From positions 58,298,397 through 58,362,396 of the forward strand of contig NC_044282.2 of NCBI RefSeq assembly GCF_004027225.2: DNA of 64,000 nt, written 5' to 3'. The translations under genes were made by a program, and so were the position numbers. The notes under the pieces are model-generated. The model did not search any database, was not told the origin of the DNA, and saw nothing but the letters and a program-made list of their open reading frames with translations. This stretch comes from Strigops habroptila. Lineage: Eukaryota; Chordata; Aves; Psittaciformes; Psittacidae. Each line of letters begins with the position of its first letter. Position 1 is the first letter of the stretch. This document shows, piece after piece, positions 16,462-29,240 of the stretch.

Positions 16462-16645
16462 ACAAGCAATATCTTTGGGGCATGCTTCCTCTCTGTGATG
16501 AGCAGATTTCCAATGATGTGTAAAGACTTTGGTTTGGGGAAAATTCTCTCTGCAATGTCTATTCCAGAAACTTCCTATTTTTCATAGTCAGTAGAAGAAT
16601 CAGGACAAGCAATAAATACAAATGAGGTGACCATCATCATGCTCA
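16462..16645 (-). pseudogene. Decayed CYP2 (CYP2AC-like) exon 1
   Basis: On the minus strand this block aligns with exon 1 of the intact CYP2AC gene 12 kb to the right. Shared stretches are GCAGATTTCCAATGAT (plus-strand reading, identical), GGGGAAAATTCT and TATTCCAGAAA. Translated, it gives NFPQTKSLHIIGNL where the intact gene has [15 protein letters not shown]. The membrane-anchor part is interrupted by stops and frame changes. A donor GTAAGC survives at the right place: 41 bases after the IIGNL codons against 42 in the intact exon. No other exons of this copy were found to its left, where the CENPQ 3' end begins. It is the remnant of a tandem duplicate. Confidence 0.75.
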
Positions 16646-16706
16646 TTGAGCATGATCATCACTATGCACCCCATAGTGATCACACAGTAGACAATGATGT
16701 TCATTG
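16636..16706. repeat. Three consecutive short inverted repeats
   Basis: ATCATGCTCA/TGAGCATGAT (perfect 10-base arms, 1-base loop, 16636-16656) is followed by ATCACTATG/CATAGTGAT (9-base arms, about 16658-16680). Next comes CAATGA/TCATTG (6-base arms, about 16692-16706). They overlap the upstream end of the CYP2 exon 1 relic. I do not recognise a known element. Confidence 0.7.
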
Positions 16707-18829
16707 CACCAGTACTCAGTGGATGAGCCCTGATGTATCTGGATGGCATCCTGAGGATGCTGGGCCTGAACCAAGAGTACCACTCAAATCCCCTGCTGCC
16801 TATGGGGAGACAGCAGAGGCTTGAAGCAGCATCAATCTAGGGCTGTTTTGGTTCTCAGTCAGTTTTAACTTCCTTTTACTGTTGCCAGGCAGTGGAAGCC
16901 CTTTGATGGCTGAAATTTGCAGACAGTGTTTATGCAATGTTTAATAGCAAGTCAGAAAGTTCATTACAAAAGCACCATCTATTTGCTGTGGGTGCATGCT
17001 TTATTTACTGAGATAAATGTGTTTTGTTTAAGGTTAATAGGAGCAAGAAATGCAAACATCTGATTTGCTTTGAGTACTTTAATGATATGAGAAAGAACAA
17101 CTTCAGGAAATGAAATATGATCACCAACCTCTAGTAACTTTTCTACAGTGATTCCCTCTTTCAAACCTTGCCTTAGTGGAACTCCATCTATTTTCATAAA
17201 TGTTTTTAACATTTAAAATTCAGGGGCAGAGAATGAAGAAAATATTTTTATTCCTGGTAAAGCTAATTAAAAAAATATCAGGGTAATTTTCCCTTCCATC
17301 TAACACCTTTGTTAATCCAGAAACTAAAATAAACGGATCTAGATGAGAAGTTAACTACTCATTGTAAAAATTAGAGTAGAAGAATTCAAGAGAAAGGCAA
17401 ATTTGGCTGTGAAAACAAAAATGCTGCAACCACTGATGTAATTTTTGGATTCTCATTTTCACTTTTGAGTCTTTAATCATTAGTCTCTATCTAGCAGTCT
17501 ACATTTGAACACTCGTAGATGTTTGAAGTATCTGTAATATCTGAGGCATGAACAAGGGGCTTATATGGCACAGGACCTGTCCCCCTATAGCCTGGCAGCT
17601 GAAAGCCAAACAAGATCTGAGGGTATCTAAGATGGTGCTAGAGGCTTGGGATTAAAGCAATTGAATTATGCTCTGTATATCAACTTTAAAGTGGATTGCA
17701 TTTCTTAATAATATTTAATTATTTACAGCTGAATGATCGGAATCTTGTTTGGGTAAGGAGATGAAGGCATGGGGAAAGTGTTGATGTGAACAGACACCAC
17801 CACCACATCCCCCCAAACCGTGGGAATCAGGGCAAATGAAAAGCAATGTTCAGTGTCTGATTTGAGTAGAAGGAATGAATGTCTTGCTTCAACACCAACG
17901 CTCAGAGGAAACTGCAGGACAGGGAATATTGTTCTTTCAGTGCCAAGTAAAATAGCCAACCTAAGACAAGCTGCGCTTTAAGGCATACTATGGAAGGTCA
18001 GCACTGACTACTGTCTATGCAGAGGCAGGGACAGAGTGCTTCTGAACAGGGCAAGGATTAGGGAGAAGAGCCAAGGAGAAAACCCTCAATGAGGTAATGG
18101 AAGGCATTGGTATATCCAACCCAGCTTCAAACCCATCTGCCAAGTCCAAACAGCCCTTCTGTTCCAAAGATCTGAAGCTCTGAACATCCCTCATTCACCA
18201 CAAAGGCTCTGCAGTGCTTATCTTTAAGCAGGATAGTACAAGCTAAGCACAGCTTTTTGGCCCATATGTCTCCTTAGAGAAACCTGGACTTAAGTGCATT
18301 TCTGGGGGATATGCTGTGGGATAATTACTGAATATGATTTAGAAATTAAACTTATATTTAAAAATGTAGCATTGCTCACACATAAAGGAAAAACGGACTT
18401 TCAGGGTAAGCTGCAGCTGCACGTGGTATGCCAGGAATTTACTCCACAGCAGTTCCCGTGGCAACATTGCTTGACGGAGGATGGAGCAGAGTGGAGATTC
18501 TGTGGCCAAACTCTGTCCCAACACCAGCAGAGATGGGAACTAGGTGGTACTTAAAACTGATAAGCTGCATACTTGATGCCCTGAGCCAACGGCCTGTCAT
18601 CTTTTGACAAAATGCTGCCCTTTGTGTGAACTTTGCTTCATTATAATGCATTTTAATACGAAAACACACCTCCACCTCCAATGCTACCCACCTCCAAAGT
18701 GAGATCACCCCTCTTTGAGCATGCTCTTTGAATTTTTTGTGGCATATAACTTTAAAAGCAAAGCGAGGAAAATTTACACCAATAACAATAAAGGTATGTA
18801 TGACTAGAGTCACTCAAGCTCCACCTTGA

Positions 18830-19420
18830 AAGCGAAAAATACTATAAAAATGACCCAAAAAGTGGGGGGCTTTAGGGAGGACATCATCGTGGACGAGCTG
18901 AGGAAAATCCCATCAGCAGACTACTCTCGACTCCTGGGACCGGTCGACGGGCTGGACCTTTCTTCCCCCCCATAGGGACGCCTTTGGGTAAGACTTGCAC
19001 TGTATCCAGTGCTTCCCCGGGAAAATTAGGAATCTCTTTATAGAGTTACTTTTCACTTTTATACTTTAAAGCCAGGCTGTATTATTCATAACTTTGTCGC
19101 TCGGTTGTATACTTTATTATTTGCACGTGCTTTTGCAGACAGTGTATTTATCACCGGCAATCCACAAGAACCTGTATCTGTTGCTTTAATAAACTGCACT
19201 GTTTAAGTAGCTAATCGTAAATCTCTCACTGAACGCGACCAGCTCCCTCAGTGTGGCCGTGCTAGTTCGTGAGCACGATTAGACTGAAGCTGCAGTGCAC
19301 TATTAGTGCATCCGGAATCGTGATTATTCAACATATTGAATGCGACCGGACTGATAGTGGCAAATTGGGCATCACTCAGAATCTAAGCCTAGCCGCACCC
19401 AGCCCCTCTAATATCTGAGG
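18830..19420 (+). mobile_element. LTR-like element, probable solo LTR of an endogenous retrovirus
   Basis: The block differs in composition from its surroundings (many CpG and TCG/CGA words). It has LTR promoter order on the plus strand: ACTATAAAAATGACC (TATA-like) near 18840, then about 340 bases later TTTAATAAACTGCACTG (poly-A signal near 19186), then a GC-rich stretch resembling U5. I could not fix TG...CA ends or a target-site duplication, and no gag, pol or env sequence adjoins it. The family is not identified, so the boundaries are approximate. Confidence 0.55.
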
Positions 19421-19784
19421 ATCAGCTGGAAAGCAAGGGGGTTTATTTTCTGCCAAATTATTTTACCCTTTTCCACGCAACATATGCTTTCAACAAACAC
19501 ATTGCCAAGTGAAAACTGAAGTAAGAATGTGAAAGCTGGGGTCTGTGTTATTTAGTGCAGATTAGGTGATCTAGTAAATTATTTCATGACTGATCTATCA
19601 GCCCATGCTTCTGGTCCATTTCTGCCCTCCCCCAATAAAAAAAATAAAACATTTGTTTTAGAAGTACTGGAAATCCTCATAAAGATGTAAAGTTGGAAAT
19701 TATTTTGGCCAAAAAATTAAGAAGACAGATGTCATGGAAAAGTAATTTAAATGTTTTTGAAGCAAGTTGATGCTGGTTAGAGCT

Positions 19785-22700
19785 CTAGGAACGTGTTACA
19801 GCACACATTTTATAGGGTTTGGGGATGACATTAAATGAAACAGCAGGGCTGAGGTCCAGGTCTGAGACAGAAACTCCAGGCGGAGGGTGAAAGCTGAACC
19901 TCTGCAGGAGACTGGTGAAGAAGAGGAAGAGCTCCATTTTGGCGAGAGTCTCACCGGCACACAATCTCCGCCCTGCAATGAAATGCAGAATGGCCATAAG
20001 AGAGTCAGTGGGAGCTGCTTCTGCAATAGTTGGGAGAAATAAAAACCTCTCAGCAGCTCTTATTGTCAGGAAGATCACTGCGAATCCGCAACACCTGAAA
20101 TGTCATATCTTAGCTATGAATAAAGAACACAGTAGCTCTTAAAAGTCTGCTGAATACAGGAATCAAAGGGAGAGGGTACTTGGTCTTCAGAGATACGATA
20201 AAATCACCTTGTGATTTCTTTCTTTTCCTTTGTCTAAATGCTAAATCTGGAGAAAAATGTATGGAAATTCAATCTGAAACCCTGAATTCCAGTTTTCAGT
20301 AAAATTTTTGGTTTTCTTAATACTTTTCTTCTACTTGGTTCAATTTTTGGATCCCAGCTCAACTTTGGCTGGTTTAGTCTAGACTTAGGTTCTGTTAGTC
20401 TAATCACAGGTAATGTTTTATATTAAAATTTGTCAGAAAAGACCTTGGAGACTCACAAATGCTGGCTAGAGTGGGACTGAGGAGGAAGAATATTCTATGA
20501 AACCCCTAATATAAGACTTTCTTCAAAAATCCTGTAAATATAAATTTTTCTCAGTCCTGGTCAAATTCAGCAACTTGTAAACGGCCTTAATCAGAGCATG
20601 ATGATTCAAGGCCAGAACTAACAAAAACCTGAAGTAAGATTTGATTTTAGCTCCCTTGTATGATAGAAAATGGAAAATGAAAAGCTATTGCATGGCTGTG
20701 CTATGAAATAAGCCTTCCAGCGAATGCCCAGGCCTGACACATCCGTGGATGTCAGCTGGGGCATCCACACTTAAATCTGATCTTAAATCTGAAAAAAGGC
20801 GGCTTGTGAATTGGAAGTATCAGAAGTCCTTCTATTAAAAAAAAAAAAGAAAAAATTACTATATGTTGGAGGATGAGTATGTCAAGAAAAAACCTTCTTC
20901 AAATATCATGCAAAATTAAAAATACACAAATAGGGTCTATAAAAAATGCAGTGGTGGATATGATAGACAAGTAAGCCAGAGACTGAACATATAGGAACTT
21001 AACTGAGCAATGACAGAGCCTGCAAAGCAGGAGAAATGCCAGGGAAGATGCATTCATCATGGGGGTTGTAATCTCCCATGCTTTGGTAAATGATGCAGGT
21101 GTGCAAGCTTAGATAAATATCACATGGAAGCCTCCTCCATGGAATCCTCAAAAGGCACCCCCTTTCTGTCCTTTGATTTTATGCAGAACTTGGGTTTTTA
21201 TGTAAGGCAACTCTTCTTATTGGCATAGTATGTGAAGTCTTCATCCCAGGTGATGTTATTCGTGACTTTTACAGAGGGATGTGCAAATATGAAACATGGT
21301 TCCCCAGAAAGACACAGAAGCCACCTTTCCTGTGTGCTTTGTGTGTGCTCACAGACAATGTAGCTGTGTACGGTCAGAGACAGAGACAAAGAAACTCAGG
21401 CCATAGAGCAGTTGTGGGCTACAGGTTATAATGCAGAAATGCGTTAACTAAATCATCACGGAATTTGCTGAAAACTTCTCTCATGTTTAAGAAGGCGCTG
21501 CATATTCTCATTTATAATCACTGAATACTAACAGAGAAGCTGTGTCCTGAGAAATCTGTGAAACATGAGTTCTGAAATGGTCCCATGAAAAAGACAGTGT
21601 GGAGCCCAGGCTTCAGTAACAAAAACAACACTGGTACAAGTAGTTCATGTCTAAGATCTGTACTTGCCACAGCAGTAAATGGGAAAAAGAAGGCACCTGC
21701 TGAAAAAGGCATGAAAGCATCTTTCTTCACAAATTTTCCATTGGCGTCAAGAAAGTGCTCAGGATAGAACATGTGTGGTTTCTCCCACTGTGATTTGTCT
21801 TGCAGGACAGAGGCCAGTAAGGGTATGATGTAGGTTCCCTGAAAAATAAGACAGTTGAATTAATCCATGGCCAAATATTGTGGCAGCAATAATGTCAATA
21901 AAACTTCAAGATTGGCAGCCTGGAAAAAGAGATTGTTCTGAGTGCTGTTACCTGAATTCATTAGAGAGTTTATCACTTCAACCAGATTTGAGAAAGAAGA
22001 AATGCTAAAAGAAACAATCCTGTAGACAACTCACCTTGGGAATGAAATAGCCTTTGAGCGTGACATCTGCAACAGTCTCATGAGGTAAATCCAATGGCAG
22101 GATATTAGCGAACCTCTGAATTTCATGGATGACAGCATCTGTATATGGCATCTGAGTTCTATTCTCGATCCGTGGTGGGTTTGATCCTATCACTTCCTCT
22201 ATTTCTTCTTGGACCTTTCCTGAACAAAGAAGCAACTATAAGAAAGATACATACATACTGTGCTTTACTGATGTAAGGTATAAAAGACCTTGAGTGAAAA
22301 CCATAAATTCTCCCCAAATCTTTTTTTTCCTTTCAGAAATAATGAGAGGTTGACAGAACTACAGTATTTGGTTATTTCTTTACCAATAAGAAACCTAAAG
22401 ATTTGTATTTTTCTGCCCTCCTTTTGCCCAAAGTTTCTTCCTCTGACCAAGAAGTACCCAGCAATACCTAGACAATAATTAGCTGGAAATCTTGGCCTTT
22501 TGTAACTTAGTGTATTACCAGATATGTTGGCTCTCCAGATTCCTGTTCAGTTCCTAATGCACTGAGTGTAACAGCATCTGTCATAAAAACACTTACTCTG
22601 AATTTCAGGGTACTTTAGCATCAGCAGAAAGCTCCACTTTAGTGTGGTGGAAATTGTCTCAACACCAGCAGTAAATAAATTGCTCACCAAGCTTAGCAAG

Positions 22701-25700
22701 TTGCCATTATGGAAATAACTGTTGGTAGTAGATTTCTCCTGAAAGAAGTGTTTGAGATAAAAGGATGCAATAAAAGGATGAAAACTTGAGGCTTTCCATG
22801 TGAAAATGCAATTCATGTGTTTAAACATTTACTAAGAAGTAAATACTATATTCTAAAAAGTATGAAAAACAAAAGAGCTTTGGGCTAGAGAAGAGTGTTT
22901 TGTATGATCTCTGCATTTACTGGGGCCAGCTGCAAAGACAGCTGGCTTCTCTATGAAGAAGGTAACCCAGGTATATCAGAGACGTCAAATAAGAATCCCA
23001 GGAATGCTCAGATAGCACGTTAGTTCTGTAATGCATTCCATTTTTGAAAGAGCCAGAAGGGCTAGGACAACAGAGATAGCAGATTAAAAGATGCAGCCTC
23101 TGTAAATATGTTGATACAGTCTAACTAAAAGCACTGTCACAGTTTAAACCTAGCTGGCAAGTGAGTACCATGCAGCCACTCATTCAACCCCCCACTTCCT
23201 CCTCCCCAGAAGGAATGGGAAGGAGAATCAAAAGGATGTAAAACCTGTGGGTTGAGAGAAAAACAGTTTAATAAATAAAGTATAATGTAATATTAACAGA
23301 GGAGAAAACAAGGAAAGAGACATAAAGCTAAAAGTGGGAAAGTAAAAGAAAACAACAAACATCAATGATGCACAATGCAATTGCTCACCACCTGCTGACT
23401 TATACGCAGCCTGACCCGAGCAGCGATTGGTCCCTTCCGGGTATCTCCCCACAGTTTATATACTGGTCATGATGTACTGTGGTATGGAATACCCCTTTGG
23501 CTAGTTTGGGTCAGGTGTCCTAGCTGTGCTCCTTTCTGGCTTCTTTTGTCCCTTCTCACTGGCAGAACATGAAAGACTGAAAAGTCCATGACCAGGGTAA
23601 ACACTACTTAGCAACAACTAAAGTGTCGGTGAAATATCAGCATTGTTCTCAGACTAAAGCCAAAACACAGCACTGTACCTGCTACTAGGAAGAAAATTAA
23701 CTCCATCTCAGCCGAAACCAGGACAAACATAAATAAAGAAAAACATTTGCTGATTAAAAGGTACTGGAATTGCAAGACTGAGATATCTGTTCAGCTCTAC
23801 TGGTTTGTTATATGTGTTTTTTCAAAGATAGATTCCCTAAAGAAATATAGCCATAATTATAAAGACTGAAAGGAAATTGTAAATGTCTTCATATAACCAT
23901 AAAAGTTGGAATAAATGAGAAAAGATTCAGTTACCTCCTGCTGTTTAACCAGGAAAGCATCAATAAAACTTCTTTGATCATTTTTGTCCAGGGTTTTGAG
24001 ATGTTTTACAAAAGTGACTTGTATATAATCATGGAATTCATCTCTGTTTTGGAGAAGAGTCTTGTTAGCCCTTAGAAGGAATCCAAGGTGTGGGAAGATG
24101 TTGTATATCTACAAAAGTCAAAGATGTTAGAGCAAATTTACCAGTCAGAGCTCTGAAAGTACTACAGAAACAAATTAATAATAATTTCGTGTCTGTTTTG
24201 CAAAGACAAAGATTTAACATTAATATTTTGTTCTTTAGAACATGAAAAAGTGACTGGATGAATTCATGGTAGAAAATCGACCAAGGAGCAATGAATACAT
24301 GGAAAACTCTCAGCCTCAAATTACTATTTTGCGGATATAGTGTAGATGTCAGACTCAAACACTTGTAACTTGCCAGCAGGGAGATGGAAATGTTGTCTAG
24401 CAACTTTTTTATTGTTTTAGCCAGCTCTTCTGATGGTTTTTTTTTTTTTTGGGTGTTTCACGGCCTAAAGGAACAGAAGTGAATCTGGTGTTTGGCAGCA
24501 TTGCATGCAACTATCAGAGAGTATTTATTACTCATTGAGACATTTCAGTGTAGCAAAAGCACGGTAAAATTGATTTTGTATCAAAGCTCCTTGTACAGGT
24601 ACACCACATACTGTATAGCTTCTTCCTGCCCCATGTTCTAATAGTGTACTGTTTTGCCTGGTCTCTTTATGCATGTGAGCCATATTTTTGCGGAATGCTA
24701 GCTTGCTACTCATGCATTATGTGGACTGATTTTTTCAGTCCAGATTCAGCAATCTTCGAACTATAGCTTAAGAAGTATGTTTTGAGAAACTGGGGTTTGA
24801 TAATTGCCTTCAAGATTTCCAGTTTCTCAAGCTTTGTTTTGCCCCAGAAAGTGCTTGTAAGCCTATTAGTTTTCAGTCTCAGATTTTTCTGTTTAATAAA
24901 AACAAGACTACCAGTATTACTATGTTTCTATGGCATCCAGTGGAACAGCAACATAAAAATGGTTATTATTACCGTAATCAAAGGTTTTCCAGCAAGCCTC
25001 ATGTTTTCATTGGTCAAATGTAGAAGTCTCACAAATCTGGAGTCTTTGTAGTCAAATCGTTTTCCAAGTAATATTGACACAATTATGTTAGCAACTGCTG
25101 CATTAATTATTTTACTAGCATCAAAGGGTTTTCCTGTATAATGAAAAAAAGCATATACTACATTGTTGCGAGACATGTAATTTGTAAACGTAAACTTAAT
25201 GTAAATTATTGCTATATATTTCTTATGATTGACTGCTATTATTGATTGTTATTCAATGTTAGAGTACCATGCCAAGACACAAAAATGCCAGAGGAGCTAA
25301 ATTCATCAAATTGATTCAGCCTGAAGTACAGATATTAAAAAAGTCTGAACTTTAGGTACTGGCAAGGTTCTTGAACAAAAACTTAGAGGTTTGAAGAATG
25401 AATCATCTACTCACCTTCTTGTGATCCAATGATGTCTGCCAGATACCCGTACTCCTCCACAATGCGGTCCTCAATGGCCCTTTTCCCCATTCCAAAGTCT
25501 CGTAAGGTTGTGAGAGTAAATCTTCTCATCACCTTCCAGTTTTCACCATGAGCAAAAACAACCCCTGGCACAAAGAGACTATTTCAAGGTGGCAGAAGAT
25601 TTAAATAACTAATTTGTAGACCAATAATGTAGCTATTTAGTAGCAGACACTTTTAAAACTTGCTAAATTACATCTGGCTGAGGAAAAATCCAGCTTCCTC

Positions 25701-28700
25701 TCAAGTATTTTCAGGCCTCAACAGTAGGTTTATTGCACAAAGAAAAGGATGATAAACTATTTAAGAGGTATTTGATAATGCCTTAAGAAGAATATATATC
25801 CTGAGAGACACTTGTCACTGAAAGAAAAAGGGCATTGGAAATCCAAGTGCAAACCACTGGTCATCATATTTTAGCAGTAGAACTGAACTGAGATCTCATG
25901 TCTCTGATGACTGCAGGAGAAACCTGCCTGACTAGGCACAAATGTCTTTAAAATTTAGATAGCACCTTAAAACCTCCTCAATCATTTTTTTTCTCTTAAA
26001 TTGTTACACCATGTAACTAATGACTTTAGCTATATTTTTTAAAGGAAAAAATAGGTGTAAAGAAAGCTTGCCTGTAATAATGTGATCAAAAGATGCAACT
26101 GTTAAAAGAGTTATTCCTGAATTTGTCCAAGGGTCTTTGGAGGTGTGAATGTGAAACTCTCATGCAGAATTACAATGAAGTTTGTGTGTGAAATTCTCCT
26201 TTGGAAACCCAGGTCAGTATAGAGTATTTGCCATATTAAATTAAATCCCCAATTCTATGTGTGTTCCATTCTATTGTCATATTCAGATTTTAAAACACTA
26301 TTCACCACTTGAAATGAGAAGCAGCAGTATAATACTCATTTCAGGAAAAGAAGGTTCTAAGGTAAGCCCAAAACAACAGAAGTCTAGAACCATATAATGA
26401 GAGCTAGAAATGTCTTCCCTCGTATGCATGTCCCTGTTCTAGATCTTGAAAGGGTAATGCTATCCATTATCGGTTGCTGTCATTATTGTTAGAGCTATGG
26501 ATGTTTTGTTGTCACTGGCAGTAATTTCAAATTTGAATAAATGCACTGAAGTCAATGAAATTGCTCCCTATTTCTAGTGTCTTATATGGTCTCTGATCCA
26601 AAGTGATGTGCCAGCTTCTGCTTCATCTGTAGGGAAAAAAAACCTTGATAAGTCAAGCTGGTAAGGAAAAGTAAAACCAACTTACCATTTCCTTTGGTCA
26701 AATCTTCAAAGATTGGGATTTTAGGTCTCTCTGCAAACACATCTGCCTGGTTTACAAGAGCTTCCTTCACTGTCTCATACCCAGAAATCACTACTATTTT
26801 CCTTAGCCCCATCTGAACACTGAAGACTGGACCATATTCTTTTGACAGCTGTCAGAAGAAGAGAACAGTGATTTACAGCTTTTACAGCTTACAAAGAAAT
26901 TCACTACCCTTTCAGTGCTGCTTATTTTCCTGCATTTAAGTGGCTAAAATTTTAAATGATTTCCTAAGTACGGAAAAAGAGATTTGATTCAAATAATGTG
27001 AGTGTGCCAGACATTACGATGGCTTAATGACTAAATGGCACAGTCAGGAGTGGAGTCCCATTGTGCTAAACCAAGACATGTTAACAGGTGAAACCTCAAG
27101 TCAATCAAGGATTGTGCTGACAGCCCTGTCTTCCCCCAGGACCCCCTGTAAATTCCATCTTTGACGTATGTTTTCGCACTGATCTTCTCTATGTTATTGT
27201 GTTTCTTTTGTTTACAGGCTAAACTTGTTCAAACTTTTGCTTCCATTTTTGTATAAAAACCCCCAGTTTGTTTCTGGGCCAGGATCTAGCACTAGATATA
27301 TTCTTACTTTTATATATGACTACATCTACCATGAATCTGTCTCAGAGACAATGTTTGGCCTCAGCTGGCATCTTTTTAGCTTGTACCAGTAGATTTATTT
27401 CCATATAACCCGGTGTTCCTGATTCTCCTGACAATAGGAGGGGTTTTTCCTGACTGCACTTATTTTCTGCTGTGTTGGCACAGAGGACCAGAAGGCGACT
27501 ATTTAGCATCAATATGCAAAATGTTCAGCTACTGGTAGGCAAGTCCAGCCCACTATGTGGAAGAACATACCAGCACTGACATGTGTCTGAATTAACAGTA
27601 GCTTCTTTGATGGTGATACTGTTACCCAGGCTGCTGTAACTGTGACAGAATATAAAAGCAAGTATTGATATGAAAAAGGGGAATGGCTTTAAATTGAAAA
27701 AGGGTAGATTTAGATTAGATATAAGGAAGAAGTTCTTCCCTGTGAGGGTGGTGAGGCACTGGCACAGGTTGCCCAGAGAAGCTGTGGCTGCCCCACCCCT
27801 GGCAATGTTCAAGGCCAGGTGGGAAGAGGCTTTGAGCAACCTGCTCTAGTGGAAGGTGTCCCTGCCCGTGGCAGGGGGTTGGAACTGCATAGGCTTTAAG
27901 GTCCCTTACAACCTAAAACGTTCTGTGATTCTATGATAATATGATCTCCAGTAAGGACTTTCCAGTACTTGCAATAGTGATGCACATGATGAGAATATGG
28001 CCTCCAGATGCATTTGCACGCTAAGTATGTGTAAATATTAAACCTTGAGCTTAGCTCAAGCCAGAGAAACAACCTCTTCTATTAGAATGAATTCACTGAA
28101 TTATACCAGAGACATGTTGGTTCTGTTGGTCAGAAAGGACATGGAGCTTGCTTTTGCCAACACAATTAGGCTGCATTGGGTAGCTACCATGCTGCATCTG
28201 TGTGGTCATTTGAATTGTGGATGTAACATGCATACAGATATGTAGGTGCAAATATCCCTTTTAAAATCATCAGCAAGGAGGATGTAATTTCAATGTCTAA
28301 GTAGAAAAAACTCTAAGAAAGGAGAAGGTTCATAGAAGTCTTCTGACTCAAAATAAGGAAGGTGCTACAATAAACTAGGTAAAGAAAGCAGTAGAAGAAA
28401 ACTGAAAGGATTATTACTTTGATTTGCTTGGATTTCTGCTGTATATTCTGGCAGCTGTTGGCTCTGAATTTTAAAAGTATGTAGTTATCTTCAGCTTTTG
28501 GGGAAGAAAGTAGGAAAGGGATATGAGAAGGGCTGCTAAATCAGTGAAGGCAGGAATCTGCAGTTGTAAATGCAGACACATCAACCAGTGGAAGGTGGAG
28601 GAAGTTAGATCACATGTCAAAATTACTCCTTATTAATTTACATTTTTCTCAAAGTTACAAAAAAAAAAAAGAAAGTATTACAGTAAAGAATAAATCTTAC

Positions 28701-29038
28701 TGCATTCAAAGTTTTCTGCTCAAATAACTGTCTCCTGTCCCTTGCTAAAGATCATCTGTGGATGCAAGAGAAACGCTCTGACATCTTGGACTGAGGGGCT
28801 TGGTGATATGTGCAATTATAGGGCCAATAGAAAAGACAATGACTACCTGTAGATAAGTCCTGTAGGGTCTCTTCAAATCAAACAAATGCAGATTTCCAAT
28901 GATAGGTAATGCTCTTGGTCCTGGGGGAAAATTCTTTCTCTTGTGGTTATTCCAGAAAGCTCCCATTTTCAATATTAATAGAAAAGTCAGGATGAACACT
29001 AAACCAATGGAAGTGCTGCTGCTCCAGTCCATCTCCAT
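19785..29038 (-). CDS. CYP2AC1: Cytochrome P450 family 2, CYP2AC-like, complete
   Basis: A microsomal mono-oxygenase; the substrate is unknown. Nine exons on the minus strand: 29038-28847, 26848-26686, 25564-25415, 25133-24973, 24108-23935, 22738-22597, 22219-22035, 21838-21697 and 19972-19785. All are GT-AG, and their lengths (163, 150, 161, 174, 142, 185, 142, 188 after exon 1) follow the CYP2 pattern. The frame is open for 498 residues. Features in order: N-terminal membrane anchor [17 protein letters not shown]; proline hinge [16 protein letters not shown]-helix AGVET (304-308) for oxygen activation; K-helix ExxR (E360-R363); heme loop [11 protein letters not shown] with ligand Cys441. 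Nothing essential is missing, so it should be active. The CYP2AC assignment rests on position between CENPQ and RHAG (human CYP2AC1P maps to 6p12) and on family features; a sister CYP2 subfamily is possible. Intron 5 holds a solo LTR and intron 1 a CR1 copy. Relics of sister copies flank the gene on both sides. Confidence 0.9.
23135..23725 (-). mobile_element. Solo LTR of an avian endogenous retrovirus, copy A
   Basis: On the minus strand it starts TGTCCTGG and ends AAACTGTGACA, the TG...CA ends of an LTR, with length 591. It has a TATA box (CCAGTATATAAAC, near 23454) and, downstream, TTTATTTATTAAAC and poly-A type signals. No internal viral genes adjoin it, so it is a solo LTR. The second copy at 49945-50533 is clearly of the same family, sharing the 37-base stretch at plus-strand 23478-23514. 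I think it is of ERVL type but cannot name the family for certain. It lies in CYP2AC intron 5 in the sense direction of the gene. No clear target-site duplication is visible. Confidence 0.8.
27670..27942 (+). repeat. CR1 LINE 3' end
   Basis: About 270 bases of CR1 3' sequence, plus strand, with GGTTGCCCAGAGAAGCTGTG and the terminal GTGATTCTATGAT repeat. Lies in CYP2AC intron 1, antisense to the gene. Confidence 0.92.
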
Positions 29039-29240
29039 TCAGCCACGTATTTGCTACAGAAGAGAAAAGGGAAAATGTGGACTCTAGATCTGTTGTCCTG
29101 CAAAAAAATTCACTGAGAGACGCTTGTACTGGTCCATAAACCACTTTCCCAATGATGGGTATGGTTTTCTTGCAATTGGAGACTGGGCTTTTTATCTTCC
29201 CCTCTGCTTTCTAATGAATCCTCAGTACAATGCAGAAGCA
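29039..29240 (-). promoter_or_regulatory. CYP2AC1: Candidate CYP2AC promoter region
   Basis: Immediately upstream of the CYP2AC start codon. On the minus strand GATAAAAAG (29188-29196) is a TATA-like element about 150 bases before the ATG. The adjoining block 29126-29178 includes TTGCAATT, a C/EBP-like word found in many liver P450 promoters. The same block recurs at 31761-31822, which argues that it belongs to an ancestral CYP2AC 5' flank. Function is inferred. Confidence 0.4.

Larger units (their letters stand above)
15871..19784. other. Intergenic region between CENPQ and CYP2AC
   Basis: The two genes converge here. I see a decayed CYP2 exon 1 (16462-16645), a hairpin cluster (16636-16706) and an LTR-like block (about 18830-19420). 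The remaining sequence is AT-rich and carries nothing I recognise. A minus-strand frame of 77 codons at 16979-17212 is open but shows no family resemblance and no convincing splice context. Confidence 0.7.

Noticed and set aside
16979-17212. Minus-strand 77-codon frame (KIDGVPLRQGLKEGITVEKL...) between CENPQ and CYP2AC
   Set aside because: It is open and of ordinary composition but shows no domain I recognise, no start context and no clear splice partners. It is left as unassigned rather than called a gene; a protein search would settle it.
23135-23725. Target-site duplication flanking LTR copy A
   Set aside because: The bases on the two sides (AGCAC and AACAT) do not match well enough to claim a duplication.
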